Part shown: in pieces, positions 42,075 through 49,264 of the stretch | Layout: each line of letters opens with the position of its first letter | How positions within the stretch are numbered: the first letter of the stretch is position 1 | NCBI GenBank assembly: GCA_031732755.1 | Contig: JAVMKI010000006.1 | Span: 1-49,264 of the forward strand | Source: Contendibacter sp031732755 | GTDB lineage: Bacteria; Pseudomonadota; Gammaproteobacteria; Competibacterales; Competibacteraceae | Length of the DNA: 49,264 bases | Direction: 5' to 3' | Program-made: the position numbers and the translations under genes | The notes under the pieces: model-generated | Seen by the model: the letters and a program-made list of their open reading frames with translations, nothing else | The model's database searches: none | What the model was told of the DNA's origin: nothing

Positions 42075-43231
42075 GCGGATTCGACGCAGAATCGGTGGAT
42101 CAGTTTGCGCAACAGCGTCAGCGTCGGCTCGATCAGCGCCAGCGTCAGGTATTCATCGGGTTGATGGGCGCAATCCACCCCACCCGGTCCCAGGATGACC
42201 GTTTCCATCCCCAGCGCTGTCAAGTACGGCCCCTCGGTGCCAAAACCCACCGCCCCCGCCGCCGCGTCGGTCAGTTCCTCGACCGCCCGCACGATGGTCG
42301 CCGTCGCCGGCGTCTCCAGTGCCTCGATGCCCTCGAACAGCGGGGTAAAGCGCAGTTCCAGCGCGCTGTCGGCCAGCAAACTCCTCAGTCGTCCATGCAA
42401 CTCGCCGCGCACCTCGGCCAGCGTCATTCCCGGCAATGGACGAATGTCGATATGCAATTCGCAGTCAGCGCAAATCCGGTTTGGATTGTCGCCGCCGTGA
42501 ATCCGTCCCAGGTTGAGCGTTGGCACGGCCACTTCGAACAGCGGATTGCGATAGCGTGCCTGCAATTCCGCTCGCCAGCGCAGCAATTCGCCGATCACCC
42601 GGTGCATCCCTTCCAGCGCGTTCACTCCAAGAGCGGGATTGCTGGAATGACCCGCGCGTCCTTCCAGTCGGATCGCCTCCATCAAGATTCCCTTGTGCAG
42701 CCGCACGGGTTTCAAGTTAGTCGGTTCACCGATCAGCGCGCGCCGGCCCAGCGGTTGACCCGCCGCCGCCAGCGCGCGGGCGCCGTCCATCCCGCTTTCC
42801 TCATCCGCCGTGGCCAGAAGCACCAGCGGTTGGCGCAACTCCCGCGCCGTGAACTCCCGCGCCGCCGCGATGGCCAACGCCAGAAAGGATTTCATGTCCG
42901 CCGAACCGAGTCCGTAGATTCGGCCGTCCGCCACCGTCCCCCCGAACGGGTCGTAACGCCAGCGGCCCGCATCGTAAGGGACGGTATCGGTGTGGCCGGC
43001 CAGCACCAGCCCACCCGGCCCGCTGCCGAGCGTGGCGATCAGGTTGGCCTTGTCGGGCCGCCCTGGCAGCGGTTCGATCCGCACCGCGAAGCGGGCGTCT
43101 TCCAGCCAGCCGGCCAGCAGTTCGACCACCGGCCGATTGCTCTGGTCGAACTGCGGCGACACGCTGCTCACCGAAGGCGTGGCGATGAGTTGGCGAATCC
43201 GGTCCAGGACCGGGAGTAACTGTGTCGGCAT
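42071..43231 (-). CDS. argE: Acetylornithine deacetylase ArgE
   Basis: A 386-residue M20-type metallo-hydrolase that removes acetate from N-acetylornithine in arginine synthesis. Metal and catalytic motifs are GHTDTVPYD, GSADMKSFLA and TADEESGMDGA, and a later HTSNPALGVNAL-type dimerisation loop (GHSSNPALGVNALEG). The length matches E. coli ArgE (383). The start at 43231 was picked as the first that gives this length; the open frame to 43534 is a GC-rich artefact. The final residues overlap the AEC start. Confidence 0.88.
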   Translation of the reverse strand: MPTQLLPVLDRIRQLIATPSVSSVSPQFDQSNRPVVELLAGWLEDARFAVRIEPLPGRPDKANLIATLGSGPGGLVLAGHTDTVPYDAGRWRYDPFGGTVADGRIYGLGSADMKSFLALAIAAAREFTARELRQPLVLLATADEESGMDGARALAAAGQPLGRRALIGEPTNLKPVRLHKGILMEAIRLEGRAGHSSNPALGVNALEGMHRVIGELLRWRAELQARYRNPLFEVAVPTLNLGRIHGGDNPNRICADCELHIDIRPLPGMTLAEVRGELHGRLRSLLADSALELRFTPLFEGIEALETPATATIVRAVEELTDAAAGAVGFGTEGPYLTALGMETVILGPGGVDCAHQPDEYLTLALIEPTLTLLRKLIHRFCVESA

Positions 43232-43382
43232 GAGGTTTTTACTGGCGGTAACGGTGAGTGTTGCGTGATAATACAACAATCCGGGGCCAGTACCCCGCGC
43301 TGGCCTGGCCGCCGTTTCCAAGCCGTGCTCCCGCTTTCCCCATGCGCCTGCCCATCTCCGTTGCGGACTCCTTCGACTCCCC

Positions 43383-44510
43383 ATGTCGCGCCTTGCCACC
43401 CTGGCCGATCTTCCAGTCTTGCTAGCGCTCGAAGAGCAGTGCTTTCGCACGGACCGGCTGTCGCGCCGCAGCTTCCGCCATCTGCTCAGCCGCGGCCATG
43501 CCGTGACCCTCGTGGACGAGGACGCCGACCGCATTCGCGGCTACGTGCTGCTGCTGTTCTCGCAGGGCACCTCCATGGCCCGGCTCTATTCCATCGCGGT
43601 TCATCCTGATTTCGCGCGACGTGGCCTCGGTGATCGGCTGCTGGAAGCGGCTGAAGCGGCGGCGCTGGAGCGTGACTGCGTGTCCATGCGACTGGAGATT
43701 CGCCGCGACAACCCCGCCTCGCTGGCTCTGTTCCGCCGCCACGGCTACCGCCAGTTCAAGGAAGTGCTGGACTATTACGAAGACCATATGGATGCGCTGC
43801 GTTTCGAAAAGCGGTTGGTTCCTCACCTCAAGGCCGACCTGGTCAAGGTGCCCTACTACCAGCAAACGCTCGATTTCACCTGTGGCCCGGCGGCGCTGAT
43901 GATGGCGATGAAGGCGTTGGACTCCAGCCTCGAACTCGACCGCAAGTTGGAATTGCGGTTGTGGCGCGAGGCCACCACCATTTTCATGACCTCCGGCCAT
44001 GGCGGTTGCGGTCCCTACGGATTGGCGCTGTCGGCCTACCGGCGCGGCTTCGATCTGGAAGTCCACGTCAACGAAGACAACGTGTTCCTGGTGGATTCGG
44101 TGCGCAGCCCGGAGAAGAAGGAAGTCATGCGGCTGGTGCAGGAGGATTGGATCGAAGAACTGAACCATCTGCCGGTCACGTTGCATCGCGGTAGCCTGGG
44201 CGTGGAGGAACTGCGCCGGAAATTCGAAGTCGGCGGTATTCCACTGGTGCTGATCAGCTCCTACCGCATTTATGGCGAGCGTTTCCCGCACTGGGTAGTG
44301 GTCACTGGCTTCGACGAGCATTACATCTATGTCCACGATCCGTTGGTGGATGCCGACGAGGGCGAAATCGTCGCCGATTCCATCAACATGCCGATCCCGC
44401 ATCGGGAATTCCAGCGCATGGCCCGCTACGGTAAAGCCGGGCAAAAGGCCGTGCTGATCCTCTACCGTTCCTACCGCCGGTCGGGACCGGCGGCGCCATC
44501 ACTGTCTTAA
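43383..44510 (+). CDS. GNAT acetyltransferase - C39-like peptidase fusion
   Basis: A 375-residue fusion. Residues 1-150 are a RimI-like GNAT domain, with the acetyl-CoA loop RRGLGDRLLEAAE and the later NPASLALFRRHGYR. From about 155 a papain-like C39/DUF3335 domain follows. Its catalytic set is visible: Gln in YYQQTLDFTCGP, C167 in the same block, H303 in HWVVVTGF and D319 in VHDP. Such fusions have been proposed to trim and modify peptides together with a RimK-type ATP-grasp ligase, which is exactly the next gene 40 bases on. The substrate is unknown. The ATG at 43383 has no strong ribosome site. Confidence 0.85.
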   Translation: MSRLATLADLPVLLALEEQCFRTDRLSRRSFRHLLSRGHAVTLVDEDADRIRGYVLLLFSQGTSMARLYSIAVHPDFARRGLGDRLLEAAEAAALERDCVSMRLEIRRDNPASLALFRRHGYRQFKEVLDYYEDHMDALRFEKRLVPHLKADLVKVPYYQQTLDFTCGPAALMMAMKALDSSLELDRKLELRLWREATTIFMTSGHGGCGPYGLALSAYRRGFDLEVHVNEDNVFLVDSVRSPEKKEVMRLVQEDWIEELNHLPVTLHRGSLGVEELRRKFEVGGIPLVLISSYRIYGERFPHWVVVTGFDEHYIYVHDPLVDADEGEIVADSINMPIPHREFQRMARYGKAGQKAVLILYRSYRRSGPAAPSLS

Positions 44511-44550
44511 TCGTATTCTCACACGGCGTCAGGAGCGCCGAGTTCAACCG

Positions 44551-46032
44551 ATGGCCGATCACATCATCCTGGTGGAAAATCCCACCGACTGGAAAGCGAA
44601 CTTTCCGAACCTGCCTGTCGTCGCCGCCAAGGACTATCTGGCCAAGCCCGAGTACTCCTCCGCCGGCCGTAACCTGCGCGTGCTCAACCTTTGCCGCAGC
44701 TATCGCTATCTGAGCGTGGGTTATTACTGCTCGCTGCTGGCCGAGGCCCGTCGCCACCGGGTCATCCCCAGCGTGCGCACCCTCAACGATCTCAGTCGCA
44801 AGTCCATCTACAGCCTCGACATCGAGGACTTGGACGACCACGTCCAGCAGGTGCTGGGCAAACCTCGGCCTGGCTTCACCGCCACTGCCTTCGAGTTGGA
44901 TATTTATTTCGGTCAGTGCCCGGCCAGGGAACTGCAAGAACTGGCCCGGCAACTGTTCGACGCGTTCCGGTCGCCGTTGCTGCGGGTGGAATTCCGGTTG
45001 CAAGGCAAATGGCGCATCGCCACCATCAAGGCGTTGCATCTGCATTCGCTGTCCACCGAACAGGAAGAGATGTTCATGGACGCGCTGACGACCTACCTCA
45101 GCCGGCGCTGGCGGCAACCCAGGGCGCGCAACAACTACCGCTACGATCTGGCGATGTTGCACAATCCCCGGGAGGAAATGCCGCCCTCCAACCCCAAGGC
45201 GTTGCAACAGTTCATCAAAACCGGACGCGAGTGCGGGGTCAACGTCGAACTGATCGAGAAGAAGGACTACGGCCGGCTGGCCGAATTCGACGCGCTGTTC
45301 ATTCGCGAGACCACGGGCATCGACCACTATACCTACCAGTTCGCCAAAAAGGCCGAAAGCGAAGGCATGGTGGTGATCGACGATCCCGATTCCATCCTCA
45401 AATGCACCAACAAGGTCTATCTGGACGAACTGCTGCGCACCCACCGCATTCGCACTCCCAGGACGGTCATCGTCCGCCGCGACAATCTGGAGCGGGTGGA
45501 CAGCGAGATCGCCTATCCCATCGTGCTGAAGATTCCCGACGGTTCGTTCTCGCGCGGCGTGTTCAAGGTGGATGATCGCGCCGAGCTGTTGGACAGCGCC
45601 GGCAAGCTATTCAAATCCTCCGATCTGGTGCTGGCGCAGGAATTTCTCTATACCGAATTCGACTGGCGGGTGGGGATTCTCAACAAGACGCCGCTGTTCG
45701 TCTGCCAGTATTTCATGTCCAAGGAACACTGGCAGATTTACAACCATGAATCCGGAAAGACGCGCGGCACCCGCGAGGGCGATTCCAAGACCTTCCGGGT
45801 TGAGGACGCGCCGGAAATCGTGGTTAAAACCGCCTCCAAGGCCGCCAATCTGATCGGCAACGGTTTCTACGGAGTGGATTTGAAACAGACCGCCAAGGGC
45901 GTGGTGGTGATCGAAATCAACGACAACCCCAATATCGATCACGGGGTCGAGGACACGGTGCTGAAGGAGGAGTTGTACCGCACGATCATCGAAGACTTCG
46001 TCTGGCGGCTGGATCGCAAGCGGGGAAAGTGA
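44551..46032 (+). CDS. RimK-like ATP-grasp ligase with N-terminal RLAN domain
   Basis: A 493-residue protein with an N-terminal alpha/beta domain of the RLAN type (about 1-190; LVENPTDWKANFPNLPVVAAKDYL) and a C-terminal RimK-like ATP-grasp (about 240-490). ATP- and metal-binding blocks include LKIPDGSFSRGVFKV, VLAQEFLYTEFDWRVGIL and the closing EINDNPNIDHGVED. RimK relatives add amino acids, often glutamate, to the ends of peptides or small molecules. Its pairing with the GNAT-C39 fusion has been noted in other bacteria as a possible peptide modification system. GGAG before the ATG serves translation. Confidence 0.87.
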   Translation: MADHIILVENPTDWKANFPNLPVVAAKDYLAKPEYSSAGRNLRVLNLCRSYRYLSVGYYCSLLAEARRHRVIPSVRTLNDLSRKSIYSLDIEDLDDHVQQVLGKPRPGFTATAFELDIYFGQCPARELQELARQLFDAFRSPLLRVEFRLQGKWRIATIKALHLHSLSTEQEEMFMDALTTYLSRRWRQPRARNNYRYDLAMLHNPREEMPPSNPKALQQFIKTGRECGVNVELIEKKDYGRLAEFDALFIRETTGIDHYTYQFAKKAESEGMVVIDDPDSILKCTNKVYLDELLRTHRIRTPRTVIVRRDNLERVDSEIAYPIVLKIPDGSFSRGVFKVDDRAELLDSAGKLFKSSDLVLAQEFLYTEFDWRVGILNKTPLFVCQYFMSKEHWQIYNHESGKTRGTREGDSKTFRVEDAPEIVVKTASKAANLIGNGFYGVDLKQTAKGVVVIEINDNPNIDHGVEDTVLKEELYRTIIEDFVWRLDRKRGK

Positions 46033-46046
46033 AGGAGGAAGGTTTA

Positions 46047-46091
46047 GGAATTAGGGACAGGGAAAAGCCGATTCCCACACTCCCTAATTCC
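46047..46091. terminator. Hairpin between convergent rimK-like and HiPIP genes
   Basis: GGAATTAGGGA (46047-46057) and TCCCTAATTCC (46081-46091) are a perfect 11-bp inverted repeat with a 23-base loop in the 84-base convergent gap. A U-rich tail is weak, so termination is likely but may not be intrinsic. Confidence 0.55.
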
Positions 46092-46116
46092 CTGAAAACT
46101 CAAATTTTCTTCGAAT

Positions 46117-46446
46117 TCAAGCCGGTTTCTTGGCCCAGGCGGTGCACCAGCCGTTGGCGGCGACCAGCTTGCCTTGGAACAGGGCGCAGGGGCCGCTGGC
46201 TTCGCCAGCCTTGCCCGAATAGAAGTTGCAACTGCCGCACATCGCCGTGGCGTCGGTGCGTTTTTCGGCCTTGGTGGCGTCGGCTTTGTAACCCAGCGCC
46301 GTTGCTTGCGGATCGGTCTCGCTGACCATATCCGCTGCCCCGGCAACCCCGCTCAACAATGCGTTGGCGAACGGCGCGGTGGCCAAGCCGATGGCGGTCA
46401 ATTTGATAAAACGACGACGGCTCCTGTCAGGAGAATGATTCATCAT
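46117..46446 (-). CDS. High-potential iron-sulfur protein (HiPIP)
   Basis: A 109-residue periplasmic electron carrier. The twin-arginine signal (RSRRRFIKLTAIGLATAPFA) is cut after AGA or nearby, so the folded cofactor form is exported by Tat. Four cysteines arranged C-x2-C-x15-C-x13-C (MCGSCNF ... GPCALF ... NGWCTAW) bind one [4Fe-4S] cluster. HiPIPs shuttle electrons between the bc1 complex and a terminal oxidase, nitrite reductase or photosynthetic centre; the partner is unknown here. The start at 46446 has GAGG eight bases upstream; a further ATG follows at 46443. Confidence 0.93.
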   Translation of the reverse strand: MMNHSPDRSRRRFIKLTAIGLATAPFANALLSGVAGAADMVSETDPQATALGYKADATKAEKRTDATAMCGSCNFYSGKAGEASGPCALFQGKLVAANGWCTAWAKKPA

Positions 46447-46666
46447 GATGGTTTCCTCAGGGTTATTGAAGACCGTGAACTCGGACGAATTTGGCGCGTG
46501 CGAGTAAGGAAATAGTAACATGGAATACCAGCAATCGGCTCGGATCAAATCGTCTCGATGATGGAAGTTTACCCACGGTGGTTATCCCGTGGACTGGATT
46601 GCGTTGCGGAATGCGTTCCGAGCCACCGGCCCCCCCTTACCAAAGCGGTTTACAGCTACCTCTTCG

Positions 46667-47587
46667 CTACCCGTGGGCATGAGCCGGCTTGCCAAAAAAC
46701 TCGCGTTGGGTGGCCTGGACGACCGCAACGATGGCGGGATGCCGCAGGCGGCGCTCCGTGGTAATGGCATAGATCTGTTCGGTGACTGAGTCGATGCGGC
46801 CGACCGCTTGGACCGCATATTGCTGGGATACATAGCCGGCGATTGCCGTCGGCGCTACGAATAAGCCAGCGCCGGCTTGGCCGAAGGCTTTGAGCAAGGC
46901 ACTGTCGTCAAATTCGCCCACGATGCGCGGATATAACTGGTGCGCCTCGAACCAGCGGAGGAGTTCGGGCCGCAGCGTGACATCTTCCCCCGGCAGGAGA
47001 AATGGCGCCCGATCCAGCAAAGCTGGAAAAGGGCCTACCAAGGATTCCATCAGTTCCGGCGCGGCGAAAACCGTCAGGTCGCTCTCCCCGAGGAAGTGGC
47101 TGTAACCCCGAACGTTGAGGGTGGAGGGCATGGGCCGGTCGGCAATCACCAGGTCCAGATGATGGACGGCCAATTCCGCCAATAGTGGGGCCAGCCGGTC
47201 TTCCCGGCAGAGCAACCGTACCGGTTCAGCCAGGCGCAACGCGGGTTCAACCACCCGATAAGCTAGCGACTTCGGTACTGAATCCGCGATGCCGACTCGA
47301 AACGGCAAGCTTTTTAGCCCCGCCTGGTTCAAGACCGCCTCCAGCAACTCGTTGCCGAGCGCAAAGATCTCGTCGGCGTAGCTGAAAACGCGCCGTCCCA
47401 TATCGGTGAGTTCCAACCCACGTCCGACGCGGCGAAACAACTCGACACCGAGACTGTCCTCCAATTCTCCCAGTTGACCACTGATCGATTGCGGCGTTAG
47501 GTGCAGGTGCCTGCTGGCGCCAGCGACGCTGCCCGATTTGGCGACCATCCAAAAATAGCGCAGATGCTTGAAGTTAAGACTGCTCAT
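46667..47587 (-). CDS. nhaR: LysR-type regulator NhaR
   Basis: A 306-residue LysR-family regulator. The N-terminal helix-turn-helix (LRYFWMVAKSGSVAGASRHL ... TPQSISGQLGELEDSLG) is followed by a co-inducer domain. The HLRYFWMVA entry and the SLNFKHL start are those of NhaR, which in E. coli senses sodium and activates nhaA. No antiporter gene is next to it here. The gene stands divergent from the hibernation factor-carbonic anhydrase-ccr set across a 115-base gap that contains a palindrome, so it could control itself and those genes. The role is therefore uncertain. Confidence 0.85.
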   Translation of the reverse strand: MSSLNFKHLRYFWMVAKSGSVAGASRHLHLTPQSISGQLGELEDSLGVELFRRVGRGLELTDMGRRVFSYADEIFALGNELLEAVLNQAGLKSLPFRVGIADSVPKSLAYRVVEPALRLAEPVRLLCREDRLAPLLAELAVHHLDLVIADRPMPSTLNVRGYSHFLGESDLTVFAAPELMESLVGPFPALLDRAPFLLPGEDVTLRPELLRWFEAHQLYPRIVGEFDDSALLKAFGQAGAGLFVAPTAIAGYVSQQYAVQAVGRIDSVTEQIYAITTERRLRHPAIVAVVQATQREFFGKPAHAHG

Positions 47588-47611
47588 AAGGACTCCAATA
47601 CATCGAAAAAA

Positions 47612-47637
47612 CCGAATATTTATTCAATATTATTCGG
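47612..47637. promoter_or_regulatory. Palindrome in the NhaR divergent promoter region
   Basis: CCGAATA (47612-47618) and TATTCGG (47631-47637) form a perfect 7-bp inverted repeat around an AT-rich 12-base centre, 25 bases from the nhaR start. LysR regulators bind such sites (often T-N11-A type) to control themselves and the divergent gene. Binding by NhaR is inferred. Confidence 0.55.
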
Positions 47638-47702
47638 ATTGTTAGATGATTTTCCACGCCCTAGACTACTCGTCGCCTGCAAATGCCGAAAGGAGAGGCT
47701 CG

Positions 47703-48089
47703 ATGAATATCCACATCCAGGCCCAGGGTTTCGCGCTGACCGACCGCTTGCGCGAACACACGGAGCGGCGCCTGCGGTTCGCGCTCGGTTGGGCCGATGA
47801 CCGCTTGCGTCAAATCTCGGTTCGTTTGTCCGACGAGAACGGCCCACGCGGGGGCGAGGACAAGCGCTGTCGAATCCAGCTCACTTTTCCTGGCGCCGCC
47901 AGCGTCGTGATCGACGACACCGAAGCCGATCTATACGTCGCCATCGACCGGGCCGTTGACCGGGCGGGTCGTTCGGTGGCCCGCCGGCTGGAACGGCAAC
48001 GCGACTACCGTCAGGGTCCGTCACCGGCGGTGATTCCGGTTGATTCCGTCGCCCTGTCCCCGCCAATGAAATCATCAGGAGGAGCTTGA
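47703..48089 (+). CDS. HPF/RaiA-type ribosome-associated protein
   Basis: A 128-residue basic protein of the HPF/YfiA/sigma-54-modulation family. It starts with the family entry NIHIQAQGFALTDRLREHTE, has RLRFALGWADDRLRQISV and ends the domain with DLYVAIDRAVDRAGRSVARRL. Such proteins bind the ribosomal A/P sites in slow growth. The 30 or so final residues are unrelated to the short HPF. Its stop and the ATG of the carbonic anhydrase overlap by one base (TGATG), so they are coupled. Why a ribosome factor is coupled to a carbonic anhydrase is not clear. Confidence 0.8.
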   Translation: MNIHIQAQGFALTDRLREHTERRLRFALGWADDRLRQISVRLSDENGPRGGEDKRCRIQLTFPGAASVVIDDTEADLYVAIDRAVDRAGRSVARRLERQRDYRQGPSPAVIPVDSVALSPPMKSSGGA

Positions 48090-48751
48090 TGAAATACCTG
48101 CCGGAACTGTTTGCCGCCAACGCCCGCTGGGCCGAGGAGACGACCGCCGCCGATCCCGGTTTTTTCGCCGGACTGGCGGCGATCCAAACACCTACTTATC
48201 TCTGGATCGGCTGCTCGGACAGCCGCGTGCCCGCCAATCAGATCACGGGATTGAAACCAGGGGAAGTATTCGTCCATCGCAACGTGGCCAACGTCGTGGT
48301 GCATACCGATCTCAATTGCCTGTCGGTGATGCAATACGCCATCGAGGTGCTCAAGGTCCAGCACATCATCGTGTGCGGTCACTACGGCTGCGGTGGCGTC
48401 AAGGCAGCTTTGGAAGGGGCATCCTTCGGATTGATCGACAACTGGTTGCGCCACATCCAGGACGTACGCGACCGGCATGCGGAGTTGCTGGATACCCTAC
48501 CGGATCACGACACACGCTGGCGAGCCCTGTGCGAGCTGAACGTCATCGAGCAGGCGCGCAACGTCGCCCGCACCACTCTGGTGGGCGACGCCTGGAAGCG
48601 GGGACAGCCGTTGATGCTGCACGGTTGGATTTATGGGCTGGCGGATGGCCGCCTCCAAGACCTTCGGACTTCCATCAAGAACGGGGCGAAACTGGATGAC
48701 GCCATCGGGCTGGCGGTGGCCGACGTGCGGTCGCGCTACGCGCTACCTTGA
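48089..48751 (+). CDS. can: Beta-carbonic anhydrase
   Basis: A 220-residue beta-class enzyme that converts CO2 and bicarbonate. Zinc ligands and catalytic residues are visible in WIGCSDSRVPAN (Cys, Asp, Arg) and CGHYGCGGV (His, Cys). The full ribosome site AGGAGGAG (48077-48084) lies within the end of the preceding gene. Its place next to a crotonyl-CoA carboxylase/reductase suggests that it supplies CO2 for that carboxylation. Confidence 0.95.
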   Translation: MKYLPELFAANARWAEETTAADPGFFAGLAAIQTPTYLWIGCSDSRVPANQITGLKPGEVFVHRNVANVVVHTDLNCLSVMQYAIEVLKVQHIIVCGHYGCGGVKAALEGASFGLIDNWLRHIQDVRDRHAELLDTLPDHDTRWRALCELNVIEQARNVARTTLVGDAWKRGQPLMLHGWIYGLADGRLQDLRTSIKNGAKLDDAIGLAVADVRSRYALP

Positions 48752-48810
48752 GAACTACCTAAACCCAACTTCACATTTCACCTAAACATTCACCGAGAGG
48801 AATCAAAAAG

Positions 48811-49264
48811 ATGGCCAAAGAACTGTACGACATTGCCGAGCAGCCCCCGTTGGGGGTAGTGCCCCCGAAGATGCACGCCTGGCTGATTCGCCCGGAGCGG
48901 TTTGGCAAGCCGACGGAAGCGTTCCAGCAGGAAGTGGTCAACACGCCGCCGATTGGCGACGACGAAGTGCTGGTGTACGTCATGGCGGCGGGGATCAACT
49001 ACAACAACGTCTGGGCGGGCCTCGGGATTCCGGTCAACGTCATTGGCGCGCGCAACAAAGCCGGCGAACCGGAAGACTTTCACATTGGCGGCAGCGACGC
49101 CTCGGGCATCGTCTACAAGATCGGCAAGGACGTCACCAACGTCAAGGTGGGCGACGAGGTGGTCATGCACTGCGGGCAATACAGCCGCGACTGCGAATGG
49201 GTCCAGGGCGGCGGCGACCCGATGTACTCGCCGACCTTCAAGATCTGGGGCTACGAAACCAACT
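48811..49264 (+). CDS. ccrA: Crotonyl-CoA carboxylase/reductase (partial, runs off window)
   Basis: The first 151 codons of a medium-chain dehydrogenase/reductase-type protein. The start MAKELYDIAEQPPLGVVPPK with MHAWLIRPERFG is typical of crotonyl-CoA carboxylase/reductase, and the later INYNNVWAGLGIPV, GGSDASGIVYKIGKDV and HCGQYSRDCEWVQGGGDPMY confirm it. The enzyme reductively carboxylates crotonyl-CoA to ethylmalonyl-CoA with NADPH, the key step of the ethylmalonyl-CoA pathway for acetate assimilation. GAGAGG lies 10 bases before the ATG. The C-terminal two thirds are outside the window. Confidence 0.93.
   Translation, partial: MAKELYDIAEQPPLGVVPPKMHAWLIRPERFGKPTEAFQQEVVNTPPIGDDEVLVYVMAAGINYNNVWAGLGIPVNVIGARNKAGEPEDFHIGGSDASGIVYKIGKDVTNVKVGDEVVMHCGQYSRDCEWVQGGGDPMYSPTFKIWGYETN

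Noticed and set aside
43232..43534. N-terminal extension of argE
   Set aside because: The extra 100 codons are Arg/Ser-rich, lie opposite the GNAT gene and its promoter, and make ArgE longer than its family.

Overview
The window is GC-rich DNA from a denitrifying gammaproteobacterium. The gene content (narXL-narK-narGHJI, a HiPIP, a sigma-54 type IV pilin, NhaR, crotonyl-CoA carboxylase/reductase) fits a Competibacteraceae-like lineage, but that name is an inference and no marker gene here proves it. No rRNA, tRNA or CRISPR array was found.

Layout. (1) 1-14.6 kb is a dissimilatory nitrate-respiration island, all on the + strand: sensor NarX and regulator NarL, a 24-helix NarK1-NarK2 fusion behind a textbook FNR promoter, a third NarK-type transporter, and narGHJI ending at a strong intrinsic terminator. 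The left edge holds the start of a secreted protein that seems to be cut by an IS200-like end. (2) 14.6-26.8 kb carries a DUF72 protein and a small HTH protein, then a membrane Ser/Thr kinase (-) opposite a tightly overlapping trio: a penicillin-binding transpeptidase, a SEDS (FtsW/RodA) protein and an FHA protein. This set parallels the actinobacterial pknB/pbpA/rodA/fhaA locus and is the best candidate for an undescribed system. (3) 27.1-32.8 kb has a tandem HD/HD-GYP protein overlapping a single-chain topoisomerase III-RecQ fusion, then a hemolysin III/PAQR membrane protein.

(4) 32.8-41.1 kb looks like a type IV pilin and glycosylation island. It contains a major pilin behind a sigma-54 promoter, a methyltransferase, a second sigma-54-type promoter, a polyprenyl-phosphate-type GT2, two TMTC-like GT-C/TPR transferases flanking a flippase-like protein, and a TfpZ-type pilin accessory protein. 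The central part (about 35.7-40.3 kb) is visibly more AT-rich than its surroundings. (5) 41.1-46.1 kb has argE with an AEC permease on the - strand and, divergently, a GNAT-C39 peptidase fusion followed by a RimK-like ATP-grasp ligase, a predicted peptide-modifying pair. (6) 46.1-49.3 kb has a Tat-exported HiPIP, the regulator NhaR and, divergent from it across a palindrome, a ribosome-hibernation-type protein, a beta-carbonic anhydrase and the start of crotonyl-CoA carboxylase/reductase, which runs off the right edge.

All function calls come from reading motifs by eye. No database search was run.
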